Part shown: in pieces, positions 24,724 through 34,219 of the stretch
How the letters are laid out: each line of letters starts with the position of its first letter
Position numbering within the stretch: the first letter of the stretch is position 1
Assembly (NCBI GenBank): GCA_963205455.1
Contig: CAUJJL010000088.1
Location: forward strand, 1-64,000
DNA from: Verrucomicrobiota bacterium
GTDB taxonomy: Bacteria > Verrucomicrobiota > Verrucomicrobiia > Opitutales > Opitutaceae
Direction of reading: 5' to 3'
DNA length: 64,000 bases
The notes under the pieces: generated by a model
What the model saw: the letters and a program-made list of their open reading frames with translations, nothing else
Databases searched by the model: none
What the model was told of the DNA's origin: nothing
Program-made: the position numbers and the translations under genes

Positions 24724-26172
24724 ATGAATTCCCGCTCCCACTATGATGTGGTCATCCTTGGAGCCGGCATGTCGGGACTGGCCGCGGGCATCCGCCTGGC
24801 ACACTTTGGACGACGCGTGTGCATCTTTGAGCGGCACAATGCGGTGGGCGGTTTGAATGGGTTCTACAGCATTGCCGGGAGGAAATTCGATGTCGGTCTG
24901 CATGCGGTGACGAATTATGTCCGTCCCGGGGTCAAGGGCACTCCACTCGGCAAGCTTTTCCGCCAGCTTAGGATTGATCGTGAGGAGTTCGCCCTCTGCG
25001 AACAGAAACAATCGCGTGTGGCGTTTGGACCGCAGGGTGAGATGTCACTCCGCTTTACGAATGAATTTGCCGTCCTGGAATCGGAAATCGCCGCGAAGTT
25101 TCCAAACCAGATCGATGGATTTCGCCGACTGGTCGCGCTTGTGCGGACCCATGATGACGTGGCGCTTGATGCGACGCCCCTCTCCGCACGTGCCGTGCTT
25201 CGCGAACACGTCACCGATCCGCTGCTCGAGGACATGCTGCTGTGTCCCCTGATGTACTACGGCAGTTCGCAGCCGGGCGACATGGAATTCGGGCAGTTCG
25301 TGATCATGTTCAAGGCGATCTTCCTGGAAGGATTTGCCAGGCCCCTGGAAGGGGTGCGTGTGATACTTCGGGTCCTTTTGGAAAAATATCGAGAGGCTGG
25401 GGGCGAGCGCCGCATGAAGTGCGGAGTGAGCCGGTTGACAACGCGCGGGGACAGGGTCGCTGCATTGCTGCTGGATTCGGGTGAGGAAATCACGGCTGAC
25501 CATGTGATCAGTTCGATTGGCCTTGCTGAAACCCGGGCGCTGATCGAAGGAAGCGGCGTGTCCGGTTCTGACGGCGCCGTCTCGAAACAGGGTCCGGTGC
25601 GGCTGTCGTTTGCCGAGACGATTTCGATATTGGACAGGCAGCCGGCGCAAATTGGATGGGACCGGGACACCATCGTATTTTTTAATGATACCTCCAGGTT
25701 CGACTACAATCGCCCGGAGGAGGCCGTTGACCTGCGAAGCGGGGTCATCTGTTTCCCGAATAACTTTCAGTATCCAGATGATCAATATCTGGCAGAAGGC
25801 ATCTTTCGGGTGACCTGCCTCGCGAATTTTGGTGCCTGGGAACGACTGTCGCCCGAGGATTATCGGCAGGCTAAGTCCCGCTGGTTTGCAGCGATGCAGC
25901 GAAGCGCGAAACGGTTTCTGCCGCAGTCGACGGTGCCCCGAATGGAGGAACTTGTTGTCACGACCGACATGTTCACCCCTCTCACCGTGCGTCGTTTCAC
26001 CGGTCATGTGGAGGGGGCGATCTACGGGGCACCCGAAAAGATTCGCACGGGCCGGACGGAATACTCGAACCTTTACCTTTGCGGGACGGACCAGGGTTTT
26101 TTGGGGATCATTGGAGCAATGCTGAGCGGCATTTCGATGGCCAACTACCATATTCTCGCCAAATCGGCGTGA
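24724..26172 (+). CDS. Phytoene desaturase/isomerase-like FAD-dependent oxidoreductase
   Basis: A 482-residue flavoprotein of the CrtI/CrtISO amine-oxidase-like family. The N-terminal dinucleotide motif (VVILGAGMSGLAAG, then FERHNAVGG, residues about 9-43) binds FAD, and the C-terminal signature NLYLCGTDQGFLGIIGAM closes the FAD site. The FDVGLHAVTNY segment near 60 matches the family's substrate-entry region. No carotenoid synthase (crtB, crtE) is in the window, so carotenoid chemistry is not supported by context. Its place 97 bases after the KS and ACP genes suggests it desaturates or isomerises an acyl or polyene chain tethered to that ACP. The reaction is inferred. Confidence 0.85.
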   Translation: MNSRSHYDVVILGAGMSGLAAGIRLAHFGRRVCIFERHNAVGGLNGFYSIAGRKFDVGLHAVTNYVRPGVKGTPLGKLFRQLRIDREEFALCEQKQSRVAFGPQGEMSLRFTNEFAVLESEIAAKFPNQIDGFRRLVALVRTHDDVALDATPLSARAVLREHVTDPLLEDMLLCPLMYYGSSQPGDMEFGQFVIMFKAIFLEGFARPLEGVRVILRVLLEKYREAGGERRMKCGVSRLTTRGDRVAALLLDSGEEITADHVISSIGLAETRALIEGSGVSGSDGAVSKQGPVRLSFAETISILDRQPAQIGWDRDTIVFFNDTSRFDYNRPEEAVDLRSGVICFPNNFQYPDDQYLAEGIFRVTCLANFGAWERLSPEDYRQAKSRWFAAMQRSAKRFLPQSTVPRMEELVVTTDMFTPLTVRRFTGHVEGAIYGAPEKIRTGRTEYSNLYLCGTDQGFLGIIGAMLSGISMANYHILAKSA

Positions 26173-26208
26173 GACGGTTTCGCTGTTCGGCAAACCTCAA
26201 CCCACTTC

Positions 26209-27270
26209 ATGAAGGCGAAAACCCGGGATAAGGCCCCTGTCACGGTCTGGAACATCGCGAAAGCCGCGGGGGTCTCCGTAGGCGCGGTATCTTCGGTCCT
26301 GAATAACCGCCAGGAAGAACGGCGCATTTCTGATAAGACGGTCGCGCGGGTCAAGGCGGCAGCCGCCAAATTGGGCTACCTACCGAATATCGGTGCGCGC
26401 CGTCTTCGCATGGGTGGGCAGCGACGACAAACCGTCGTGCTTGCCCTGATCACCAGCCATCAGGCCCCCCTGCTCCTGGTGAATCATTTCGTGGACGGGC
26501 TTAGGGAAGCGGCTGCGAAGACCGGTGCCCGCGTGAACGTGTCCTACCTGCTTCAGATCGGTATGTTTGAGGCGGGCAAACTGGCTGAGCTGCCGGGATT
26601 GTTGAGCGGCGATCATTTCAACGCCGCGCTCATCACGAATACCACGACAAAGGACGACGATTTTCTCGCGTGCACCCAGCTTCCCTATCCCGCAGTGCTG
26701 GTGAACCGTTCAATCGCCAGTTATTCTGGCGTATCGGAGCGGCCGGGTAGCGGTACGCGGGCGGCCGAGGTGTTTCAGCAGATTGGGCGTCGGCGCCTTG
26801 CCGTGCTGCACGGAAGCCCGCTTACGCAGATCACTCGAATGCGGGTGAATGAGTTTATGGAGGCCTCGGAGCGACTGACAGGACGACGCGCCATTGAGAT
26901 TGTCGCCAAGGCGCTATCCGAGGAGGCCGCCGCCGCGGCGGTCGATGGCTGCCTAGCCCAAGGTCATGATTTTGATGCACTCTACGCCGTCACGGACGGC
27001 GAGGCCTTGGGCGCTTATCACTCGCTTGTGCGCAACGGCCGGTCCATACCGCGGGATGTTGCTGTCATTGGAGTGGGCGACTACGCGATTTCCCGCTTTT
27101 TCAATCCCCCGCTTTCCTGTGTGGGAGCGTCACACCGCGAACTCGCCCTGTCCGCGGCAGATATTCTCATCCGCCGACTTTGGACTCCTGAATTCGGTGA
27201 GAGGCTGATCGAACTCAATTTTCATGAAAGCCTGAGAGAATCGACCGGTCATTCGGGCGCCCGAAGGTAG
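26209..27270 (+). CDS. LacI-family transcriptional regulator
   Basis: A 353-residue repressor. The N-terminal helix-turn-helix (VTVWNIAKAAGVSVGAVSSVL, then a hinge-like KLGYLPN) binds DNA; residues about 70-345 form the periplasmic-binding-protein-like effector domain (HFDALYAVTDGEAL, DVAVIGVGDY). It lies 82 bases upstream of the double UxaA-like dehydratase gene in the same direction and 36 bases after the FAD oxidoreductase, so its most likely target is sugar-acid catabolism downstream. The effector is unknown. Confidence 0.93.
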   Translation: MKAKTRDKAPVTVWNIAKAAGVSVGAVSSVLNNRQEERRISDKTVARVKAAAAKLGYLPNIGARRLRMGGQRRQTVVLALITSHQAPLLLVNHFVDGLREAAAKTGARVNVSYLLQIGMFEAGKLAELPGLLSGDHFNAALITNTTTKDDDFLACTQLPYPAVLVNRSIASYSGVSERPGSGTRAAEVFQQIGRRRLAVLHGSPLTQITRMRVNEFMEASERLTGRRAIEIVAKALSEEAAAAAVDGCLAQGHDFDALYAVTDGEALGAYHSLVRNGRSIPRDVAVIGVGDYAISRFFNPPLSCVGASHRELALSAADILIRRLWTPEFGERLIELNFHESLRESTGHSGARR

Positions 27271-27352
27271 TCGCCTGCTCAAAGAAGGCCTGGGAGATCC
27301 CAACCGTTTTCGAACAGACACATGCCGAACCCTTCGCGCTTGTGACCACCCA

Positions 27353-30085
27353 ATGAGCCCCGGCCCATTTCCGTTTCATGCGCTTGCCCGCCTTGCGTCG
27401 GCGAGTGACAACGTTGCGATTGCAACACGTCCCATTGAGGCAGGGAGCGTGATTGTGTTCGGCGGAGGCCAGTTGGTGCTGCCACATGCCGTCTTGGAAG
27501 GGCATCGTTTTGCCACAAGGTTCATCGCGGCAGGCGAGGATCTCCTCTCGTGGGGATTGCCCTTCGGACGTGCAATCCGGGCAATCTGCCCCGGAGACTA
27601 TGTGTGCAATGAGTTGATGATCCGTGCGCTCAAATGGCGGGATGTCGCGGTGGAGATCCCGTCTCAGGCCAATTTTGAGGATCGCATCGAACCCTTCGTG
27701 CTCGATGAAAGGAGTTTTGTTCCGGGATCAGCCGTGGATCTGTACACCGAAAGGCGGAGCTTCATGGGCTATCGTCGCGGAGGTACTCGTGGAGTGGGGA
27801 CAAGAAACTCTGTTGTCATCCTCGGCACAACGTCGCGGACCGCGAGCGTGGCCAGGGAAATGGCCGCTCGCCTTCAGCCCCTTGCCGCTGCGTTTCCTGG
27901 AATTGATGGTATTGTGGCCGTTTCTCACACCGAGGGAGGCGGCCCGCATGTTCCGAACAATGTGCTGGAAATCCACCGTGCGCTTTCAGGATTCATGCTT
28001 CATCCGAACGTGGGGGCGGTTGTGGCGCTTGATTTCGGAGTCGAGCCAGTGAACAACCGCACGCTGGAGGACTTCATGCGTGGAGAAAACGGGAATCTGG
28101 ATCACGTGCTCCACCATTTCTTCACCCTTCGAGGTTCGCTTGCAGACGAGTTCTTGCGCGTGGAGGAGTGGTTAAGGGAAGGCATCGCGAAGGCTGCGGC
28201 AATCCGTCGGACACCAGAGCCTCTTGATGGCCTTGTCATCGGACTTCAATGCGGCGGGAGCGACGCCTTTTCCGGCATTTCGGGAAACCCGCTTGCGGGC
28301 GCAGTCGTCCACGAGATTCTCAGGCATGGAGGGGCGGGAGTGCTCTGCGAGACAGATGAATTGGTGGGTGCGGAAGGCTACATTCTCAAATCGGCGCGTG
28401 ATCTTCCCACTGCTCAAGCGCTCCTGCGGACGATCGAGCGCTTCAAGGAGCGGTTGACGTGGCACGGAGTAACGCCGGAGTCCAATCCCTCCGCGGGGAA
28501 CAATCTTCGAGGATTGTATAACATTGTCCTGAAGTCGCTGGGTGCCGCGCACAAGAAAGATCCGAGATCGCGGGTGGAGCGGGTCATTGAATATGGGGAA
28601 CCGGTGCGGGGGCCCGGCTTTCACTTCATGAACAGCCCTGGCAATGACCTTGAAGGAATCGCGGGTCAGGTGGCGTCGGGCTGCAACCTGTTCCTGTTTG
28701 TCACTGGGAACGGGTCGATCACCAATTTCCCCTTTGTTCCAACGCTCAAGATCACAACGACAACACAAAGGCATCGGCTGCTCGATCGCGAGATGGACGT
28801 GAATGCGGGCCGTTACCTTGATGGCGAGTCCATGGATTTGCTGACGGCGGAAACGCTTGAACTCGTCATTGCGACTGCATCCGGACAGCCCACCAAGGGG
28901 GAGCGTGCGGGCCATTCTCAGGTATCGATCTGGAGGAACTGGAGGCAAACCGATGAGTCCCAGTTGAGCCGACTACGGGCGAGATCCAAACCGGATGGCG
29001 TGCCGGTTCTGGATCGAGATGCTGCTCATGCGGCATTGGAGGGGATATCAGTGAAAATCCCGCCTATCCCAGCAACGGTGCTTGCGCTCGGGGATGGACG
29101 CTGGGCGACCGAGAGGGTGGGGCTCGTTTTTCCCACGAGCCTGTGCTCCACCCAGATCGCCCGCAAAGCCGCGGAAAGGATGAACGCGGGCATGCTCGGG
29201 AGGGAACACGGCCTTGCACGCTTTGCGGCTCCGGTGCACACCGAGGGTTGTGGTTATGGCGGTTCGACGATGCACGAATTGCTGCTTCGCACGTATCGCG
29301 GGTATGCCACGCATCCGAATGTGGATGCCGCCCTGTTTCTTGAACATGGATGCGAAAAGATTCCGAACGACGTGATGCGCCGGCACCTTGAGTCGGCCTC
29401 AATCTCAACCGATCGTTTTGGCTGGGCGAGCGTGCAGCTTGACGGAGGCATCGACCGTGCGCTGCTGAAGATCGAAGACTGGTTCAAGAACAGGCGGTTG
29501 AACCACAGACAATCGGAGGTGCAATTGCGCGACATCGGTTCACTTTCGGTGGCGATTCAGACCGTGGAGGGACTGTTGCCCGCCTGCTACGAAAGCATTG
29601 CACTTCTGATGCTTGGTGCTGTGGAAAAGGGAGGTACGGTTCTCATCGCCGACTCGGATCCATTGTGGACGGGTGCGCCCTGCCTGCGGAGGATATTCGG
29701 AAGGCCCATTGGGCCGAGTCTGCTCTACGGCGAGGCGAATTCGCGTGCCGGCCTGCATGTTGTCCGCACGGAGACGACGGATTGGTCGGAGAACCTCACG
29801 GGACTGTGTGCCGGCGGCGCGCATCTGGTTGTATCGGCTGTTTCGATACACCTGCGTGAGGGGCACCCCCTGATCCCCGTGCTCCAGTTTGAGGGTTCCG
29901 GCGCTTCACTGGCCTGTGCGTCAATGCATTCGGATGGAATGCTTACAGGCGACGCCATGCATGACCTGACCCTGATTGCGGATCGCATTTCGGCAATAAC
30001 GGCGGGAACGTACTCTGCCGTGTCGGATTCACTCGGGCTTACCCACTTCCAGCTTACCCGAGGCTTGCTCGGGATTTCCACGTAG
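27353..30085 (+). CDS. Double-length UxaA-family (altronate/galactarate dehydratase-like) protein
   Basis: A 910-residue protein, almost twice the ~500 of UxaA. Residues 1-100 are a SAF-like domain and about 150-545 a complete UxaA/GarD unit: AVSHTEGGG (near 190), LHPNVGAVVALDFGVEP, LQCGGSDAFSGISGNPL, ETDELVGAEGY and ITNFPFVPTLKI. Residues about 560-910 repeat the fold: APVHTEGCGYG (H629, C633), THPNVDAALFLEHGCEKIP and GGTVLIADSDPL. UxaA enzymes normally have Cys in the first two motifs; the N-half has Gly and Val there, while the C-half keeps both Cys. It probably dehydrates a sugar acid such as altronate in pectin or uronate breakdown. The LacI gene upstream is the likely regulator. Confidence 0.82.
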   Translation: MSPGPFPFHALARLASASDNVAIATRPIEAGSVIVFGGGQLVLPHAVLEGHRFATRFIAAGEDLLSWGLPFGRAIRAICPGDYVCNELMIRALKWRDVAVEIPSQANFEDRIEPFVLDERSFVPGSAVDLYTERRSFMGYRRGGTRGVGTRNSVVILGTTSRTASVAREMAARLQPLAAAFPGIDGIVAVSHTEGGGPHVPNNVLEIHRALSGFMLHPNVGAVVALDFGVEPVNNRTLEDFMRGENGNLDHVLHHFFTLRGSLADEFLRVEEWLREGIAKAAAIRRTPEPLDGLVIGLQCGGSDAFSGISGNPLAGAVVHEILRHGGAGVLCETDELVGAEGYILKSARDLPTAQALLRTIERFKERLTWHGVTPESNPSAGNNLRGLYNIVLKSLGAAHKKDPRSRVERVIEYGEPVRGPGFHFMNSPGNDLEGIAGQVASGCNLFLFVTGNGSITNFPFVPTLKITTTTQRHRLLDREMDVNAGRYLDGESMDLLTAETLELVIATASGQPTKGERAGHSQVSIWRNWRQTDESQLSRLRARSKPDGVPVLDRDAAHAALEGISVKIPPIPATVLALGDGRWATERVGLVFPTSLCSTQIARKAAERMNAGMLGREHGLARFAAPVHTEGCGYGGSTMHELLLRTYRGYATHPNVDAALFLEHGCEKIPNDVMRRHLESASISTDRFGWASVQLDGGIDRALLKIEDWFKNRRLNHRQSEVQLRDIGSLSVAIQTVEGLLPACYESIALLMLGAVEKGGTVLIADSDPLWTGAPCLRRIFGRPIGPSLLYGEANSRAGLHVVRTETTDWSENLTGLCAGGAHLVVSAVSIHLREGHPLIPVLQFEGSGASLACASMHSDGMLTGDAMHDLTLIADRISAITAGTYSAVSDSLGLTHFQLTRGLLGIST

Positions 30086-30102
30086 GAGCATCCGACTGGA
30101 TG

Positions 30103-30363
30103 CTATCTCGAGATCCGTACAACCCGGGTCAGCCTCTCCGGCGGCCGACTGATGGTGATCGAATTCAGGAACCCGGTGTCGACATAAAAGCTGATCGCCG
30201 AATTGCAGTTGGTGATTTTCGTGTGGCGTCCGTCCGGTGAGGTGTAAAGCACCCAATAGTACTCGATGCGCCCCTTGTAACTGATGGCAATAAGTTCGCT
30301 TTGCGCCTGCGTCTGTTGGATGCCTGCCACCAGGAGGAGAAAGAGAAAAAGGAACAATTTCAT
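30103..30363 (-). CDS. Small secreted protein of unknown function
   Basis: The ATG at 30363 begins with a clean signal peptide (MKLFLFLFLLLVAG, cut near TQAQ) and gives an 86-residue precursor. The mature ~65 residues look like a small beta-rich domain (SELIAISYKGRIEYYWVLY, then HTKITNCNSAISFYV) with one Cys. A longer reading from 30525 adds 54 residues with no signal at its start and is rejected. It converges on the UxaA-like gene with a 17-base gap. No family is recognised. Confidence 0.7.
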   Translation of the reverse strand: MKLFLFLFLLLVAGIQQTQAQSELIAISYKGRIEYYWVLYTSPDGRHTKITNCNSAISFYVDTGFLNSITISRPPERLTRVVRISR

Positions 30364-30619
30364 CGATGTTATAACTGCAGGCTGCGTTCTCCATGGAAAC
30401 TCCGAGCGTTTCATCGGCACAATTACGCATGCCTTGAGGGTCGTACGCAGAATCAATTGATGTGCAGTCATGGCAAAGAGGGAAAGCGATACTAGGATTC
30501 CGGCTTTGCATCCTATTTGGCACAAGGAATTAGTGTTTTTGCGTAGTGCAGAGAATCCGCTTGCCTGATGGCGGTATCGGGCTTCTCAAAGTGTCTGCCG
30601 CACTCCCGTTTACGTCGGC
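30364..30619. other. Divergent intergenic region, no gene seen
   Basis: About 256 bases between the small secreted protein and the polytopic membrane protein, which are transcribed away from each other. It should hold both promoters. I see no convincing coding frame or strong repeat. Confidence 0.4.
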
Positions 30620-32368
30620 ATGCAATTGATTTCACACCCCGCATTGAGGCAATTGTGGCGAGGATCATCTTCTCCCGCCGCGCGCACACACGTTTCACCC
30701 CTTTTGCCGAAGGTTTTCCTATTGGCACTCGCGGTGATTCCGATGGTGCTCGTCGTCTGGTATGCATCGGGGCTGCTGCGTAACATTCCGATGTGGGACG
30801 AGTTCGAAACCGTCCTTCAGTTTCTGGTGCGGTATCGTGCTGCTGACAGTCTGGGCGAGGCGTTGAAGCCCTTCTTTGCGATGGCGAACGAGCACTGCAT
30901 GGTGACGAGCCGGGTGATCGTCGTGCTTCTCTACGAAATCACTGGTCAGGCAAACTTCATCCATCTGGCGATCATAGGTGACCTGTTCATCGTTGGCGTG
31001 GTCGTCCTTTTCACGCTGCAACAAGAAACGCTACAGGCGCGCCTGGTCGCATTTGCGATGGTCAGCCTCCTGATCTTCCAGCTCCAGCATCATGAGAATC
31101 TCTTCTCCTCCTATGCTTCGATCGACCACTTTCTGGTCGTGCTGCTCACGACAGTGACGCTCGTGCTTGCCCAGCGAGGCGGATTGGGTGCGTTGTTGCT
31201 TTCGGGAGCGGTTGCCGTGTTGGCGGCCTTTACACTTGCGCATGGTCTGGCGGTGCTGGTGAGTGTGGCAATCCTGCTGGCCGTACAGTCACGTTCACGC
31301 CAGTTGATTGGATGGCTGTTGTTTTCATGCGCGCTGGGTGTGCTCTATGGTTCAAGGCTCGCGGAAACACCGATGAAAATGGCACCGCAGGCGACACTCG
31401 CAGGTGCAGGAAAAATTGCCGGTTATATGCTTTCGTTGATCGGGGGAGTGCCAGCGATTGGTCATGCTACGCTCGCTCCCATCTTTGGCCTTGTTCTCAT
31501 GCTTGCGCTCGTCCTGGCCTGGAGCAGGAGGATGTGGCAACGCGAACCCTTCCTGATGGGAATGGCCGTGACAGCGGTACTGTCTGCCGCACTGATTGCC
31601 TATGGAAGGGCGGGTTCAATGGCCGTGTCGCCCTTGTCGTCGCGTTACATGGTGCAAAGTGCAATTGCGTGGAGCGCGGTCCTGATGATGTTTCTCAAGG
31701 CAATTGACTCACCCGTGCTTTTTCTGAGGAGCGCGTTTGCCGCGCTTTCGCTGGCCGTGGTGATCAATTCCTTGGGGGACTCGCGATTCGAAATGGCGGC
31801 ACGCGAATTCGTGCAGCGTCGCGTTGATGCGATGCGCTACTACGATGTTGCGCGGACCATGGAAGGAAACAATAGGCGGATTTTTCCAGAGGCCAGTCGT
31901 GCGGATGTGATTCTTACGACTGCTGCCAAGGAGGGGCTTTTCCGCCTGAAGCCGCGGGGTAGTGCGGAAGTCGAGATGGATGTCCCCCTCAAGGAAGCGC
32001 GGCTCTCCTATTATCTCGATCGCATCACGGTGGGGCCAATGAGCGTTCATCTGAAGGGCTGGATGTATCCAGAAGGGCAGGGTTCCTATGATTTCGACCC
32101 ATATTTAATGCTGCGCTCAGAGGGGAGGACCTACTTTTTTCGTGGGAGAAAGGAATATCGTCCGGATCTGGTGGCGGCCATGAAACGGAAGGATGTCGAG
32201 GACAGCGGATTTTACTTTGTCATTCCCAAAACCGATCTTCCGCCACAGGAATTTGATGTATCCTTGGTTCTAAAACGTGGGGACGATGCGCTGTATTCAA
32301 ACACCGACCATCGCGTCGTCCTCAGTGAACCCGCCGCTTCCGAAACGGAAGAATCCAACGAAGAGTGA
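30620..32368 (+). CDS. Polytopic membrane protein with C-terminal soluble domain
   Basis: A 582-residue protein. Residues about 28-390 contain roughly nine to eleven hydrophobic helices; the first extramembrane loop has NIPMWDEFETV, followed by a region like those of membrane glycosyltransferases (GT-C type), where an acidic pair in loop 1 is catalytic. The last ~170 residues (from about 410) form a soluble domain with beta-rich stretches (SVHLKGWMYPEG, FDPYLMLRSEGRTYFF) ending in an acidic tail. It may be a sugar-transferring membrane enzyme, but the assignment rests only on topology and the WDEF loop. No polysaccharide genes adjoin it. Confidence 0.75.
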   Translation: MQLISHPALRQLWRGSSSPAARTHVSPLLPKVFLLALAVIPMVLVVWYASGLLRNIPMWDEFETVLQFLVRYRAADSLGEALKPFFAMANEHCMVTSRVIVVLLYEITGQANFIHLAIIGDLFIVGVVVLFTLQQETLQARLVAFAMVSLLIFQLQHHENLFSSYASIDHFLVVLLTTVTLVLAQRGGLGALLLSGAVAVLAAFTLAHGLAVLVSVAILLAVQSRSRQLIGWLLFSCALGVLYGSRLAETPMKMAPQATLAGAGKIAGYMLSLIGGVPAIGHATLAPIFGLVLMLALVLAWSRRMWQREPFLMGMAVTAVLSAALIAYGRAGSMAVSPLSSRYMVQSAIAWSAVLMMFLKAIDSPVLFLRSAFAALSLAVVINSLGDSRFEMAAREFVQRRVDAMRYYDVARTMEGNNRRIFPEASRADVILTTAAKEGLFRLKPRGSAEVEMDVPLKEARLSYYLDRITVGPMSVHLKGWMYPEGQGSYDFDPYLMLRSEGRTYFFRGRKEYRPDLVAAMKRKDVEDSGFYFVIPKTDLPPQEFDVSLVLKRGDDALYSNTDHRVVLSEPAASETEESNEE

Positions 32369-32415
32369 TTGCGGCATGTCCGTTTACCGCACGGTTCAGT
32401 CCGTTCAAACGCAAC

Positions 32416-33939
32416 TCAATGGGTCCGAGGCTCGCTTGATTGGCGCAGCTCTGCTAGTCGGTCGTGGAGGCGAGAAACGATTTCCGGGTGTTGTTCAGCG
32501 ACGTTGTGAGTTTCGCCGGGATCAACGGAAAGATCGTAGAGCTGGGGCTTGGGCAGGCTGCCCAGTTCGATTCTTGTGTAGGGACTCATCGCAGGGCCCT
32601 TGCCGGGCGTGAGATATTTCCAGTTACCCTGTCTAAGGGAGAGCACCGGTCCCTGTTCGATCAGCTCCTTGCGGCCATCCTTGGTTTCACCCAGCAGAGC
32701 CGGCAATTGATTGGTGCTGTCGGGGACGTCTCCCTGCCCGAGAGTCTTTCCGGCAAGTGCGGCAAAGGAGGCAGCAAAGTCGATCTGACACACGACCGCA
32801 TCGGAAACCCCGGGTTTTACGCGTGCCGGCCAGCGAAGCAGCATCGGAACACGCGTGCCGGCTTCGAAGCTGCTGTATTTTCCCCCGCGCCATGGGCCGC
32901 TGGGGCGATGATTCCCCAAGAGTTCGACCGCACGATCCGCATAACCGTCGTCGACAACGGGACCGTTATCGCTCGAGAAGATCAGAAGCGTATTTTCAGC
33001 AAGCTTGAGCCGGTCGAGCGTCTTGAGGATTTCGCCCACGGTCCAGTCGAGTTGAAGGATCACGTCGCCACGTGCGCCCATCGGACTCTTGCCCGCGAAT
33101 TTTGCATTGGGCGGCCGAGGAACGTGAATGTCGTGGGTGGCCAGATAGAGAAAGAAGGGCTGGTTCTTGTTCTTCTTGATGAAGTCGGTGCTCTTCCGGA
33201 CAAAGGTTTTTGCAAGGTCCTCATCAACCCAGCGCGCCGAATGTCCCCCTGACATGTATCCAATGCGGCTGATTCCATTGACGATCGTCATGTCATGGCC
33301 GTGGCTGGGATGAAGCCGAAGAAGTTCAGGATGCTCCTTGCCTGTCGGTTCATTCCCGATCGGCCCGGCAAAGCTGACGGTGATGGGATCCTTTGGATCC
33401 AAGCCAACCACACGATGGTTTTCGACGAATACGCAGGGAACACGGTCGGCTGTCGCTGGCATCAGGAAGCAGTAGTCAAAGCCAATCTCCAGGGGACCAG
33501 GCTTGAGTTCGCCGTTCCAGTCAGGTTTTCCCTCGCCGAGACCCAAGTGCCATTTCCCGACGGCACCTGTCGCATAGCCCGCCGCCTTGAGGAGGCTGGG
33601 CAGGGTGGGGCGGCCGGGTTTGATCAAAGCCGTGGCGTCGCCGGGAGCGATTCCCGTATTTGGGTAGCGCCATGCATATTCGCCGGTGAGAAGCGAGAAT
33701 CTCGATGGCGTGCACGTGGCGGAGGTTGAATGGGCGTCGGTAAAGCGGATGCCTTCCCGTGCGATGCGGTCGATATTGGGTGTCTGAACGCGCGTGGCGC
33801 CGTAACAGGAAACATCACCGTATCCCAGGTCGTCGGCGTAAATGACGATGATGTTCGGACGGGAGGAGCCGGAAGCGATGGGTATGAGGAAGGAGACCAG
33901 GAACGCGAGAATCAGGAATGTACGGTTAGAACGGTGCAT
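32416..33939 (-). CDS. Secreted arylsulfatase-type sulfatase
   Basis: A 507-residue precursor with a signal peptide (hydrophobic core about 8-22). The metal-binding start RPNIIVIYADDLGYGD and the sulfatase signature C76-T-P-S-R80 are intact; the Cys should be converted to formylglycine by a separate maturase (FGE or anSME) not seen here. Further motifs are GKWHLG and FSSDNGP. It hydrolyses sulfate esters outside the cytoplasm, plausibly from sulfated polysaccharides. Verrucomicrobia often carry many such enzymes. It is divergent from the porin-pst operon. Confidence 0.93.
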   Translation of the reverse strand: MHRSNRTFLILAFLVSFLIPIASGSSRPNIIVIYADDLGYGDVSCYGATRVQTPNIDRIAREGIRFTDAHSTSATCTPSRFSLLTGEYAWRYPNTGIAPGDATALIKPGRPTLPSLLKAAGYATGAVGKWHLGLGEGKPDWNGELKPGPLEIGFDYCFLMPATADRVPCVFVENHRVVGLDPKDPITVSFAGPIGNEPTGKEHPELLRLHPSHGHDMTIVNGISRIGYMSGGHSARWVDEDLAKTFVRKSTDFIKKNKNQPFFLYLATHDIHVPRPPNAKFAGKSPMGARGDVILQLDWTVGEILKTLDRLKLAENTLLIFSSDNGPVVDDGYADRAVELLGNHRPSGPWRGGKYSSFEAGTRVPMLLRWPARVKPGVSDAVVCQIDFAASFAALAGKTLGQGDVPDSTNQLPALLGETKDGRKELIEQGPVLSLRQGNWKYLTPGKGPAMSPYTRIELGSLPKPQLYDLSVDPGETHNVAEQHPEIVSRLHDRLAELRQSSEPRTH

Positions 33940-34165
33940 GGGCGAGTGATTGGGGTTCGGGCAAATTCCAAGGGCAGGATTGTTTTGATAGTCGGACTCT
34001 GATTGCGGACAGAGGAGAGAGGTGAGCGCTTCGAGAGTGTGGGTTCTGGGCCTGTCGAAGGATGTGATGCGAGAATCAGACAGTTGTCAGCGTGACGCCC
34101 CGGCCCGTTCCGTTCAAGCAGGAGTTTGTCTACACAAGGATCGCCCTCTTGAACTTTTTACTTGG

Positions 34166-34183
34166 TTGTCACCGGCTGGTCAT
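34166..34183 (+). promoter_or_regulatory. Pho-box-like site upstream of the porin-pst operon
   Basis: Two 7-base direct repeats TTGTCAC (34166-34172) and TGGTCAT (34177-34183) are spaced 11 bases start to start, matching the PhoB pattern CTGTCAT-N4-CTGTCAT. A weaker third unit (TTCGTAA) follows. It ends 36 bases before the porin start, and a possible -10 TAACAAT lies at 34191. The match is by eye. Confidence 0.6.
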
Positions 34184-34219
34184 CTGTTCGTAACAATTCC
34201 CTGAGAACATGGCTGCGCA

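Noticed and set aside
27271..27352. LacI operator before the UxaA-like gene
   Set aside because: Only a six-base palindrome (TTCGAA) is seen in the gap, too short to call.
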